DNA of 26,385 bases from Methylococcus sp. UBA6136 (GTDB lineage: Bacteria; Pseudomonadota; Gammaproteobacteria; Methylococcales; Methylococcaceae): contig DIVI01000119.1 in assembly GCA_002423305.1 (NCBI GenBank), forward strand, positions 1 through 26,385. Direction: 5' to 3'. The position numbers were made by a program, and so were the translations under genes. Positions within the stretch are counted from its first letter, which is position 1. Each line of letters begins with the position of its first letter. The notes under the pieces are model-generated. The model saw only the letters and a program-made list of their open reading frames with translations, did not search any database and had not been told where the DNA came from. This document shows positions 7,128 to 15,145 of the stretch, one piece after another.

Positions 7128-9155
7128 ATGAATTCGCGGTACATGTCAAAGTTTTCTCTGGTCCAGCACAACTTTCATCCCGACTACCGGCCTGATATCG
7201 ACGGGTTGAGAGCGCTAGCCATTCTCGTGGTTGTGCTCTTTCATGCTTTCCCCAAGACGTTGCGCGGCGGCTTTGTGGGCGTTGATGTGTTTTTTGTCAT
7301 TTCCGGTTTTCTGATTTCGACCATCATTTTGCGGAGCCTGAAGCAGGAGATGTTCAGTTTCCCGGCTTTTTATGCAAATCGGGTCCGTCGAATCTTTCCT
7401 GCGCTGATACTGGTTCTAGTGTCGAGCGTCTTGCTGGGCTGGTTTGCCCTTCTGCCTGATGAGTTAGCCCAGTTGGGTAAGCACATGGCTGGCGGAGCGG
7501 GTTTCGTTCAGAATTTTTTGCTCTGGTCTGAGGCGGGATATTTCGATACACACTCAGAACTTAAGCCTCTGATGCATCTGTGGTCGCTGGCTATCGAAGA
7601 GCAGTTCTACCTGATTTACCCGTTTGGCATGTGGCTGGCGTGGCGCTTTCGGCTTTCGTTAACGCGGGTGATGCTTGTGCTCTGCCTCGTCTCGTTCAGT
7701 CTCAATGTGTGGAATGTCACAAGAGAGCCTGTGGGAACATTTTTTTTGCCACACACTCGATTCTGGGAGTTGCTGATCGGCGGCTTATTGGCCTGCTTGC
7801 CCTTGCAAACTGATCAAACGCCTTCAAGAAGTTCCAACCTATTTGCCGTTAATGAACAAATAGTCAAAAACGTTGCGGCCATCCTGGGTGTCCTGCTTAT
7901 CCTCCTTGCCAGCTTTGTTCTCAACAAGGGGCGGCAATTTCCCGGTTGGTGGGCTTTGCTGCCGGTAGTAGGCAGCAGTCTGTTGATTCTGTCGGGGCAA
8001 AAAGCTTGGGTAAACCGAGTCATATTGTCGAGTCCTCCAATGATTTGGATTGGTTTGATTAGTTATCCGCTGTACCTATGGCACTGGCCGATCCTGTCAT
8101 TTGCGAGAATAGTCGAGTCCGATGAGCCTAGCGCCTGGGGGCGAGTCATGCTCATCAGTCTCAGCTTTGTTCTGGCTTGGTTGACCTCGCGACTGGTGGA
8201 GGGTCCCATCCGCTTTGGCGTTAAATCAGTTGGTCGAATAACAATACTGTGCGGCTTGATCTCAAGTTTGGGTATATTCGGGTACTGGCTTTACGTTCAT
8301 CAGGGGGTGTCCGGGCGATTTGCAAACGACGGATATACGGCATTCAGCTGGGCTAAGGGTGTCAGTAATCGTGCATTTTGTCAGGTCGTTTTCGATGGGC
8401 CTGGATATCCGGAGTCCTGCCTGTTGGCCGAAGGGCGTGTGCCGGAAATTGCGCTCTTAGGCGACTCTCACAGTGGTCATCTGTATCCGGGTTTGGCGAG
8501 TCAGGGGCTTGCGGTTGCGAATCTTGGAAGGGGGGCCTGTCTACCCCTCTACAATGTTGGTTTTGGCAAGGATGGGTCCGAGTGCAAGTTCGGTTACATG
8601 AACAGGGTGCTCGATTTTGCAATCGCGGATGAACGAGTCAGGTTGATTGCGCTCGCTGGCCGTTATGCGGCGGCTGTAGAAGGCGGTGAGTACGATGTGC
8701 GGCACCCCGACAGACCGGGAGGGATGGAACTGTTTTCTCAGGACGTCTCGGGCAATGCCAAGGTCTTTGAGAAGTCACTCCATCAAACATTAGGAAAGCT
8801 GGTGGCATCCGGTAAAAAGGTAGTGGTCATTCTCGATGTTCCGGAGCTCGGTTTTAATCCCAAGTCCTGTGTCCGACCCATGACGCTGACTACTTTGCGG
8901 CAGGTCCCCTGTGCCGTGAGCGCGGATGCCTTTGATAAACGCTCCCGGCAGTACCGGGACATTGTCAGGTCGGTGGCGCGGGATTACCCTTCCGTCAATG
9001 TGTTTGATATGCCCTCACTTTTTTGTGACCAGTCCTATTGTTGGGGGCAAAAGAACGGGAAGATGCTTTACCGCGACGATGATCATCTGTCGCTGGAGGG
9101 TTCTGATTTTGTCGCAAGACACTTGGGACCCTATCTCAAATCGATGCTTCATTGA
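7128..9155 (+). CDS. Membrane acyltransferase with C-terminal SGNH domain (OafA/YrhL type)
   Basis: The 675-residue product is an acyltransferase-3 membrane protein fused to a periplasmic SGNH hydrolase-like domain. This architecture O-acetylates envelope glycans such as O-antigen or peptidoglycan. The N-terminus has RPDIDGLRALAILVVVLFHA (catalytic His39), then GGFVGVDVFFVISGFLI and about ten hydrophobic helices to residue 390. MHLWSLAIEEQFYLIYP is another family block. The SGNH part carries GDSH (445-448) and a DDDHLS block (Asp650, His653), so its catalytic residues look intact. The first ATG and an ATG at 7143 are both possible, neither with a strong ribosome site. AT content and T-runs are higher than in the neighbours, hinting at transfer. 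The exact glycan substrate is unknown. Confidence 0.9.
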   Translation: MNSRYMSKFSLVQHNFHPDYRPDIDGLRALAILVVVLFHAFPKTLRGGFVGVDVFFVISGFLISTIILRSLKQEMFSFPAFYANRVRRIFPALILVLVSSVLLGWFALLPDELAQLGKHMAGGAGFVQNFLLWSEAGYFDTHSELKPLMHLWSLAIEEQFYLIYPFGMWLAWRFRLSLTRVMLVLCLVSFSLNVWNVTREPVGTFFLPHTRFWELLIGGLLACLPLQTDQTPSRSSNLFAVNEQIVKNVAAILGVLLILLASFVLNKGRQFPGWWALLPVVGSSLLILSGQKAWVNRVILSSPPMIWIGLISYPLYLWHWPILSFARIVESDEPSAWGRVMLISLSFVLAWLTSRLVEGPIRFGVKSVGRITILCGLISSLGIFGYWLYVHQGVSGRFANDGYTAFSWAKGVSNRAFCQVVFDGPGYPESCLLAEGRVPEIALLGDSHSGHLYPGLASQGLAVANLGRGACLPLYNVGFGKDGSECKFGYMNRVLDFAIADERVRLIALAGRYAAAVEGGEYDVRHPDRPGGMELFSQDVSGNAKVFEKSLHQTLGKLVASGKKVVVILDVPELGFNPKSCVRPMTLTTLRQVPCAVSADAFDKRSRQYRDIVRSVARDYPSVNVFDMPSLFCDQSYCWGQKNGKMLYRDDDHLSLEGSDFVARHLGPYLKSMLH

Positions 9156-9350
9156 GCTCGATGACATTGGATGTGAGTTGGAGGATTGAGGTTAAAATGC
9201 GCCTCGATTTCCGCTTCTCCGAGTGTACTCTGTCCAATCCGTGATTGGGTTCCGAGCGTTTCGCGAGGCTTGAGGAAAACATCGCGCGGCGTCTTGGATT
9301 TGCGCACGGGCAGGTCCTCAGTAGCCGCTACCGCCCATACTTTGGTATCC
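9156..9350 (+). other. Gap before the zeta-like gene, with a short possible leader ORF and hairpin
   Basis: The 195-base stretch lies between the acyltransferase stop and the ATG I chose at 9351. A 15-codon ORF begins at ATG 9197, five bases after GAGG, and stops at 9244. Its stop overlaps a perfect 6-bp hairpin CCAATC-CGT-GATTGG (9234-9248). The frame of the downstream gene is also open back to a TTG at 9186, but the residues there look non-coding (Ser/Arg/Thr-rich). Whether any of this is translated or regulatory is undecided. Confidence 0.3.
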
Positions 9351-11561
9351 ATGAAAAACCTTGCATTCACGCCCATCCCTGGAAGCGCCCAGCTAAAAAA
9401 ACTGCGGAACGCGCTAGCCATCATTCACTGCAGACGCTTGTTGTCCACCTTCCAGAAAGAGGCGGAGGGCACCATTTCTCATGATCAGGCCAAGCGGGTA
9501 ACCTACCTGACCGAGCTTTTCTCGCGCATCCATCGCGAGATTTTTCAGGACTGGAAAGAGCAGGCCATTACCTCAGACCGGCCCGGCGCCATGGCACAGG
9601 CGGACAAGCGCAAGCGTTTCCGTGAGGCGATCGAGAGTCTGGTGTTGAATGAGGACGAAAACAAGGACACGGCTCTGTTCGACAACAACGGTTTTGTGAT
9701 CAAAACCGACAACATCGCAGAACGTCTGGCGCGTTTCTACTTCACCATGCGGGCCATCAAACCATTCGGTTACGGTAACAAGCTAACGCTGGATTTTTTC
9801 ATGCTGGCACTCAGTAATTTGCCCGCTTTTGCCAGCGTCTACGAGCGGGGCATTGATTTCAGGCGGCTGGATGGCCGTGATGCCGAGTTGCTGCATGACA
9901 AAAGCAGCAGTCTGGTGGATGTCACGCTAGCCTTACGCCATGCCATGGATCCGACCCGAACGCGCTGCCTTGAAAACCGGGCCAATGGCTATGGCAAGTG
10001 GCCGGAGCAAAAAACCTTCGTCTTTGGCATGCCTTTTCTCCAGCACAGAACGCCAGAGGGCATCGACTGCCTGGTGACGGTCAATGGTGGGCTGGTTCCG
10101 CTGGCGGGCTTGCATGAGGGCCAAATCCCCCTCGGTATACACTTTGCGGATTACCCGCTGAGTCTTTCCACAAACGTGATCGGCTATTTGCCGGGCACAG
10201 AGAGCCTGCGAGGCAAGTCGGACATTGATGGTATAGGCATTGGGCCCAACGGCGAAGCGCCCCTTTTCTGTCTGGACGTGAATATCCTCTCGGGTCTCAG
10301 GTCGCCGAGCCACACCGAATTTGTTGAACTCCTCAAACAATGCGCCGGTGAGAAGACCCCGGTTTTCAATCTGGCCAACAACCCCGAACTGAGAGACCAA
10401 ATGATCGAGGCGGCCGAGGGCGATCAGCGGTTGCAGCGAGGCGTGGAAATTGCCTATGAGCGCCTGAGCAATATTGCCAGCAAGCTGGATCGCATCAAGG
10501 AGACCATATTTGCTGGTAAGTTATCGGACGATCTGCCGATGCTATTTCTTTGCATGGGCGGGGCAGGGGCAGGCAAAACGGCCGTCGAGGAAATTGCCCG
10601 CGCCCAATGCGGGGAAAACTTCGTCACGGCCTCGCTGGATGAATTTCGCAAGCAAAGTGATCTGTATCGGGTCCTGACTGCAGCCAATCATCACAGTGAT
10701 GACTATATCTATGTCGAGCCGTTCGCCAATACGCTGCGCGACTGGGTGGCAAGTCAGGCCCGGCAGGAGCGTATCAACCTGTTGTATGACGGGACCAGCA
10801 TCCCCTATATCCCGCGCTACTCGACGATCGTCGAGAACTTCAAGACGGCGGGTTTCAGAACTTTCATCGCGGCGATCGACGCCTTCATCGTCAAGCCGCG
10901 AGGGCGGGAGGATGAACTTCCGCGTGTGGCCGCGATTGGTAGCGTGAAGGACCGGTTTGAAAAAACTGGCCGAGCCTTGCCCTGGGTCGTCGCAGTCGAC
11001 AAGCATATCCGGGCACCTGGCGCCTTTCTCGACGCGCTGGAGCACATCGCGCTCGACAAGCTGTCCCTGTTTGCCAACGATGGCGGGATGGATCGCCATT
11101 ATCTGGTAGCAGAAACCTTTTCCTTTTCCATCGACGAATTGCGCCAGATTCAGGAACACCAGCGGTCTGGCAGGCTGGCGGACTACTTGCGGGAGCTGAT
11201 TCGTCTCCGCGAAAGCTCTACCCTGCGGAATCTGGCGGGCAACGATCCATCGCGCGTCGAGGAGTTGATCGACAGAATTCCGGCCTGGAGCGAGGCCAAT
11301 GTCGCCTACCAGGTGTATAGCTATAAAAATGCACACCGCGTTCTGGTTGTTTACAACGCCCGTCGCATGGTGGATTTTCTGCAGAAAGGTCAGTTGAACC
11401 CCAATGCCTCGGGAGAGGAAGGTTTGCTTCACAAGCATGCATCGCTGGCCTTTCATATTGACCCCCGCAGCCAGGAGCCATGGACGATTCGTCTCCAGGA
11501 TTCATCGGACGAAAAGCCGGCGGACGACCGACTCAACCGCTTCTATCGCGCCAGTCTCTGA
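9351..11561 (+). CDS. Zeta-toxin-like kinase with a possible degenerate Fic-like N-terminal half
   Basis: The 736-residue product has a C-terminal half built like zeta toxins and related P-loop kinases: Walker A GGAGAGKT (403-410), then SLDEFRKQ (Asp430) and a strand LLYDGTSIPY, which matches the phosphoacceptor-region layout of the family. Zeta toxins phosphorylate UDP-N-acetylglucosamine and block wall synthesis; other relatives have different substrates. In the N-terminal half, IKPFGYGNKLTLDFFM (136-151) resembles the Fic motif HPFxxGNGR, but His, the acidic residue and Arg are all replaced. A following segment (about 200-345) is of unknown fold. No antitoxin-sized gene adjoins it. The start is uncertain: ATG 9351 has no good ribosome site, and a TTG at 9186 is in frame. 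It may be a housekeeping kinase rather than a toxin. Confidence 0.72.
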   Translation: MKNLAFTPIPGSAQLKKLRNALAIIHCRRLLSTFQKEAEGTISHDQAKRVTYLTELFSRIHREIFQDWKEQAITSDRPGAMAQADKRKRFREAIESLVLNEDENKDTALFDNNGFVIKTDNIAERLARFYFTMRAIKPFGYGNKLTLDFFMLALSNLPAFASVYERGIDFRRLDGRDAELLHDKSSSLVDVTLALRHAMDPTRTRCLENRANGYGKWPEQKTFVFGMPFLQHRTPEGIDCLVTVNGGLVPLAGLHEGQIPLGIHFADYPLSLSTNVIGYLPGTESLRGKSDIDGIGIGPNGEAPLFCLDVNILSGLRSPSHTEFVELLKQCAGEKTPVFNLANNPELRDQMIEAAEGDQRLQRGVEIAYERLSNIASKLDRIKETIFAGKLSDDLPMLFLCMGGAGAGKTAVEEIARAQCGENFVTASLDEFRKQSDLYRVLTAANHHSDDYIYVEPFANTLRDWVASQARQERINLLYDGTSIPYIPRYSTIVENFKTAGFRTFIAAIDAFIVKPRGREDELPRVAAIGSVKDRFEKTGRALPWVVAVDKHIRAPGAFLDALEHIALDKLSLFANDGGMDRHYLVAETFSFSIDELRQIQEHQRSGRLADYLRELIRLRESSTLRNLAGNDPSRVEELIDRIPAWSEANVAYQVYSYKNAHRVLVVYNARRMVDFLQKGQLNPNASGEEGLLHKHASLAFHIDPRSQEPWTIRLQDSSDEKPADDRLNRFYRASL

Positions 11562-11871
11562 TACCAATTGGTTTGCGCGAGACGGGGTTTTCAGTGGAGC
11601 CGCTGCCCATCGGTCAGGGCTTCAGCAAGACGGAATGACGGGAACTTTTTCCGCCATTTACAACACAGGGTGCCTTTTTTTATTGAGCTTGCGCTCAAAT
11701 TTGAGTAACCTCCCCCGAGGTTTTTGTGTCCGTGAATGGTCTGTCAACCACGGTTAAACAAGAACATTGCCTGCCCCAAGGGCGCCAAGTTTCTGGTACA
11801 TCGGAACGAACCAAGGGTTCACTTGGCAATAATCACAATAATTAACCTTAATCTACAGAGAGGAAGACATC
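11562..11871. other. Intergenic region before hppA: palindromes, terminator, 5' leader
   Basis: The 310 bases hold no convincing gene. Just after the zeta-like stop is ACCAATTGGT (11563-11572). At 11683-11705 two overlapping inverted repeats share an arm: TTGAGC-TTGC-GCTCAA and the perfect palindrome CTCAAATTTGAG. A terminator follows at 11707-11725. The last 60 bases are A/T-rich with a small hairpin (CCAAG-GGTTCA-CTTGG) and probably contain the hppA promoter. A TTGGCA and a TAATCT are present but 20 bases apart, so no clear sigma-70 pair can be assigned. Confidence 0.5.
11707..11725 (+). terminator. Rho-independent terminator of the zeta-like gene
   Basis: The sequence forms AACCTC-CCCC-GAGGTT, a perfect 6-bp stem with a 4-base loop, running into a T-tract (five T in a row, two shared with the stem). 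It lies 145 bases after the stop at 11561. The stem is short, so efficiency may be modest. Confidence 0.55.
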
Positions 11872-13977
11872 GTGTTGCAAGCTAATGCATCGGTCACCAT
11901 CGCACTGCTGATGGGCCTGGTCGGGGTATGGTACGTACTCTGGCAATTCAAGCGTGTACTCAGTCAGGATCAAGGCAATGAAACCATGCGAGCCATTGCC
12001 TTGGCCATTCAGGAGGGCGCTTCGGCGTTCTTGAATCGCGAGTACCGGGTTCTCGGCATTTTCGTAGCCATTGTCTCGGTGGTCATCACTGTCTTTCTGC
12101 AGTGGCAGACCGCGATGTCGTTCATCATTGGTGCCATTGCCTCCGCGGGTGCCGGTTACCTGGGTATGTACGTCGCCGTTCGCGCCAATGTTCGCACCGC
12201 GGCGGCGGCCAGCAAGGGCCTGCATGAGGGTTTGCGCGTAGCCTTCGGCAGTGGCGCGATCATGGGCATGTCGGTCGTCAGCTTCAGCCTGTTGGGTATG
12301 ACGCTGCTCTTCCTGTTCTTCAGTGGTGATCCCAACCAACTCACCTACATCACCGGCTTCGGCTTTGGCGCCAGCAGTATCGCGCTGTTTGCCCGTGTGG
12401 GGGGTGGTATCTACACCAAGGCAGCGGACGTCGGTGCCGACCTGGTCGGCAAGGTCGAGCAGGGCATTCCGGAAGACGACCCCCGCAACCCTGCCGTGAT
12501 CGCGGATAACGTCGGTGACAACGTCGGTGATGTGGCCGGCATGGGTGCTGACCTTTTCGAAAGCTACAGTGGTTCCATCATTGCGGCGGCTGCCCTGGGT
12601 GCGAGCCTAGGCACCAATGCGCTGGCCTTCATCGGTCTGCCTTTCCTGGTGGCGGCGGTGGGCGTGGTTGCATCGTTGTTCGGCATCTATATGGTGATCG
12701 GTGGTGATGACGCCATCAAACTGCCGGCATTCCTGACCAGTCGTATTGACAGGCACGTTCACAAGATTGACGAGAATGCGAGCCTTGAGGACTTGCTGCA
12801 TGCGCTTCGCCGCTCGGTTTGGGGTGCCTCGGTCGTCATTCTGGGGCTGTCACTGGTGGCGGTCATCCTGACTGGGGTCAGCTTCAATTACTGGCTGGTC
12901 ATCCTCGTGGGTCTGGTCGCGGGTAACGGTATTGCCTACGTCACCGAGTACTACACTTCCTACACGGAAAAACCCGTGCAGTCGATCGCCGAATCCTGCA
13001 AGACTGGCGCCGCGACCACCATCATTCAGGGTACCGCTGTGGGCATGATGAGTACGGCCATTCCTGTTCTGATCACGGCAGTCGCCATTCTTCTCAGCAT
13101 CTGGCTGGGCATGAAGGCTGATGGCAGCATTACGGCGGGTCTTTATGCCGTCGCGCTGGCGGGCGTGGGCATGTTGAGCACCCTGGGTGTAACGCTGGCC
13201 ACCGACGCCTACGGCCCGGTCGCTGACAATGCCGGCGGTATCGCCGAAATGGCCCATCTGCCGAAGGAAGTTCGCGAGCGCACCGACGCACTGGACAGTC
13301 TGGGCAACACCACGGCGGCGACCGGCAAGGGATTCGCCATCGGATCGGCGGTCTTGACGGCATTGGCGCTTTTGGCAGCCTATGTCACCGCAGCCAAGGT
13401 TGAATCGCTGAATATCCTCAGCCCGACCATGCTCCCGGGTATCCTGATCGGCGCGATGATGCCGTACTTCTTCTCGGCACTGACCATGACGGCTGTCGGC
13501 AAGGCCGCGTACGACATCGTTCTCGAGGTTCGTCGTCAGTTCAAGGAAATTCCCGGCATCATGGAAGGCACCGGCAAGCCCGATTATGCGGCCTGCGTGG
13601 GCATCAGCACCGAAGGTGCCTTGAAGCAGATGATTCTGCCCGGCGCACTGGCCGTCATCGTTCCCTTGGTCGTGGGCATGATCCTGGGCAAGGAAGCATT
13701 GGCGGGCCTTCTGGTCGGCACGACCGCTTCCGGCTTCCTGCTGGCGGTCATGATGGCTAACGCCGGCGGTGCCTGGGATAACGCGAAGAAATGGATCGAA
13801 ACCGGACAGCTCGGAGGCAAAGGCTCCGATGCGCATAAGGCGGCTGTGGTGGGCGATACCGTAGGGGATCCCTTCAAGGACACCTCAGGTCCATCGCTGA
13901 ACATTCTGATCAAGCTGATGAGTATCGTCAGTCTGGTATTCGCGACCACCTTCGGCAACGGCTGGTTCAGCTTCTAG
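11872..13977 (+). CDS. hppA: Membrane-bound ion-translocating pyrophosphatase, K+-dependent type
   Basis: The 701-residue, multi-helix membrane protein couples hydrolysis of pyrophosphate to H+ and/or Na+ pumping. Substrate-site motifs are DVGADLVGKVE, the repeated-Asp block DNVGDNVGD (Asp212, 216, 220) with ADLFES (Asp227, Glu230), and the late GDTVGDPFKDTSGPSLN. The segment GNTTAATGKG (478-487) has Ala482 and Gly485 where K+-independent enzymes carry Lys and Thr, so it belongs to the K+-dependent subfamily. The Glu three residues after Asp227 occupies the gate position described for Na+-transporting members, in contrast to the one-turn shift in plant proton pumps. This is suggestive only. 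The start is GTG, well placed after GAGAGGAA. Two hairpins after the stop end the unit. Confidence 0.95.
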   Translation: MLQANASVTIALLMGLVGVWYVLWQFKRVLSQDQGNETMRAIALAIQEGASAFLNREYRVLGIFVAIVSVVITVFLQWQTAMSFIIGAIASAGAGYLGMYVAVRANVRTAAAASKGLHEGLRVAFGSGAIMGMSVVSFSLLGMTLLFLFFSGDPNQLTYITGFGFGASSIALFARVGGGIYTKAADVGADLVGKVEQGIPEDDPRNPAVIADNVGDNVGDVAGMGADLFESYSGSIIAAAALGASLGTNALAFIGLPFLVAAVGVVASLFGIYMVIGGDDAIKLPAFLTSRIDRHVHKIDENASLEDLLHALRRSVWGASVVILGLSLVAVILTGVSFNYWLVILVGLVAGNGIAYVTEYYTSYTEKPVQSIAESCKTGAATTIIQGTAVGMMSTAIPVLITAVAILLSIWLGMKADGSITAGLYAVALAGVGMLSTLGVTLATDAYGPVADNAGGIAEMAHLPKEVRERTDALDSLGNTTAATGKGFAIGSAVLTALALLAAYVTAAKVESLNILSPTMLPGILIGAMMPYFFSALTMTAVGKAAYDIVLEVRRQFKEIPGIMEGTGKPDYAACVGISTEGALKQMILPGALAVIVPLVVGMILGKEALAGLLVGTTASGFLLAVMMANAGGAWDNAKKWIETGQLGGKGSDAHKAAVVGDTVGDPFKDTSGPSLNILIKLMSIVSLVFATTFGNGWFSF

Positions 13978-13985
13978 TCATGAAT

Positions 13986-14018
13986 GGCCCGTCCTGCAGT
14001 TGCGCAGGGTGGGCCTTT
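13986..14018 (+). terminator. First hairpin after hppA
   Basis: The arms GGCCCGTCCTGC and GCAGGGTGGGCC pair over 12 positions (two G-T wobbles) around a 6-base loop, 8 bases after the hppA stop, followed by only TTT. It probably acts with the stronger hairpin at 14069. Confidence 0.5.
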
Positions 14019-14068
14019 GGCCAGAGAGGTGATTGACGTCCGTCGGTTTCGCACTGACAGAATGAATG

Positions 14069-14100
14069 TCCCGGTCCCGCAAGGGGTCGGGATTTTGTTT
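14069..14100 (+). terminator. Rho-independent terminator after hppA
   Basis: The arms TCCCGGTCCC and GGGGTCGGGA pair over all 10 positions, counting two G-T wobbles, around a GCAA tetraloop. The following tract is TTTTGTTT. It separates hppA from the methyltransferase gene. Confidence 0.85.
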
Positions 14101-14148
14101 ATTCAGGGCCGCTGATTGGCGGAACGCCATCCTACTCACTGATTTTTT

Positions 14149-15129
14149 ATGAAATCCAAACCCGTTCGAAATTCCCCGGTACCGACCATGCCTGCTGACA
14201 CAAACAAAAGAACCTATTGTCTCGAGCCCAACCGCGATTACCGCAACGACAGCCTGCGCAAGGGCACCGACTTCTCCGAGGAGGAAATCCGGGTTGATAC
14301 GGCCAAGCACTACGATGATTGCTATTGGGATTACCGGACCGCATGGTTCGATAACGAGAATCTGGCCCTACACTACGGTTACTGGGAAGAGGGCATCAAG
14401 ACCCACAGCCAGGCATTGCTAAACAAGAACCGCATTATGGCTGAGATCGCTGGCATCAAGCCGACCGACCATGTTCTGGATGCGGGCTGCGGCATTGGTG
14501 GCAGTACCATCTGGCTGGCAAAACATATCGGTTGTCGGGCTACAGGCATCACGGTCAGTGCGGAACAGGTCAAGCACGCCACCCGCAATGCCCAGCGACA
14601 TAGCGTCTCCGACAAGGTCAACTTCCAGGTGGCCGATTTCTGCAAGACCCCCTTTCCGGATGAATCTTTCGACGTCGTCTGGGCGGTTGAAAGCAGCTGC
14701 TATGCGGTCGACAAGCGTGATTTCTTTCGTGAGGCCTATCGGGTGCTCAAAAAAGGCGGCACGCTGATCGCCTGCGATGGCTACGCGACGCGTCGTGAAT
14801 TCAACCAGGAGGAATGGCAGGCGGTTATGGATTGCCTCAATGGTTGGGCTGTACCCAACCTCTCCAGTGTCGATGAATTCCAGGCGGGCATGGAGGAATG
14901 CGGATTCAAGGAGGTGCACATCACGGAAGCCACGAAAGAGACCATGCCCTCGGCCCGGCGTATGTATCTAACCGCGCTATGGACCTACCCCATGCAGGTG
15001 CTCATGCATGGGCTTGGATTGCGTAAAAAGGCACAGACCGCCAATTTCAAGGTCGCACTGGCCCAGTGGAAGGTTTTTCACGGGGGACTCGTGCGGTACT
15101 GCCTGTTTCGTGCCCGCAAACCCGGTTGA
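14149..15129 (+). CDS. Class I SAM-dependent methyltransferase, small-molecule type
   Basis: The 326-residue product has the Rossmann methyltransferase core: motif I VLDAGCGIGGST (109-120), an acidic end of strand 2 region in ATGITVSAEQVKHA, VNFQVADFCKTPFPDESFD (motif II/III region) and YRVLKKGGTLIACDGY. This arrangement resembles the tocopherol/sterol/ubiquinone C-methyltransferase group. The N-terminal 50 residues contain a Tyr- and Arg-rich segment, and after residue 250 comes a C-terminal part with a hydrophobic stretch (TALWTYPMQVLMHGLG) that may approach membranes or form a substrate lid. The gene stands alone between a terminator and convergent copA. An ATG at 14188 is an alternative start; neither has a clear ribosome site. 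The substrate is not predictable from context. Confidence 0.85.
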   Translation: MKSKPVRNSPVPTMPADTNKRTYCLEPNRDYRNDSLRKGTDFSEEEIRVDTAKHYDDCYWDYRTAWFDNENLALHYGYWEEGIKTHSQALLNKNRIMAEIAGIKPTDHVLDAGCGIGGSTIWLAKHIGCRATGITVSAEQVKHATRNAQRHSVSDKVNFQVADFCKTPFPDESFDVVWAVESSCYAVDKRDFFREAYRVLKKGGTLIACDGYATRREFNQEEWQAVMDCLNGWAVPNLSSVDEFQAGMEECGFKEVHITEATKETMPSARRMYLTALWTYPMQVLMHGLGLRKKAQTANFKVALAQWKVFHGGLVRYCLFRARKPG

Positions 15130-15145
15130 GGATCGGTTCTCCGGA

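Noticed and set aside
9149..9424. 91-codon minus-strand ORF overlapping the acyltransferase end and the zeta-like gene start
   Set aside because: It reads on the opposite strand into two stronger genes and shows no recognisable family, although part of its composition is plausible protein.
10542..11456. 304-codon minus-strand ORF inside the zeta-like gene
   Set aside because: Antisense shadow of the Walker A-containing gene; no domain seen.
11800..11871. A sigma-70 promoter for hppA using TTGGCA and TAATCT
   Set aside because: The two hexamers are 20 bases apart and both imperfect, so the pair is not convincing.
12850..13836. Long minus-strand ORF (328 codons) inside hppA
   Set aside because: His/Gln/Arg/Gly-rich composition typical of antisense reading of a coding gene; hppA motifs on the other strand are decisive.
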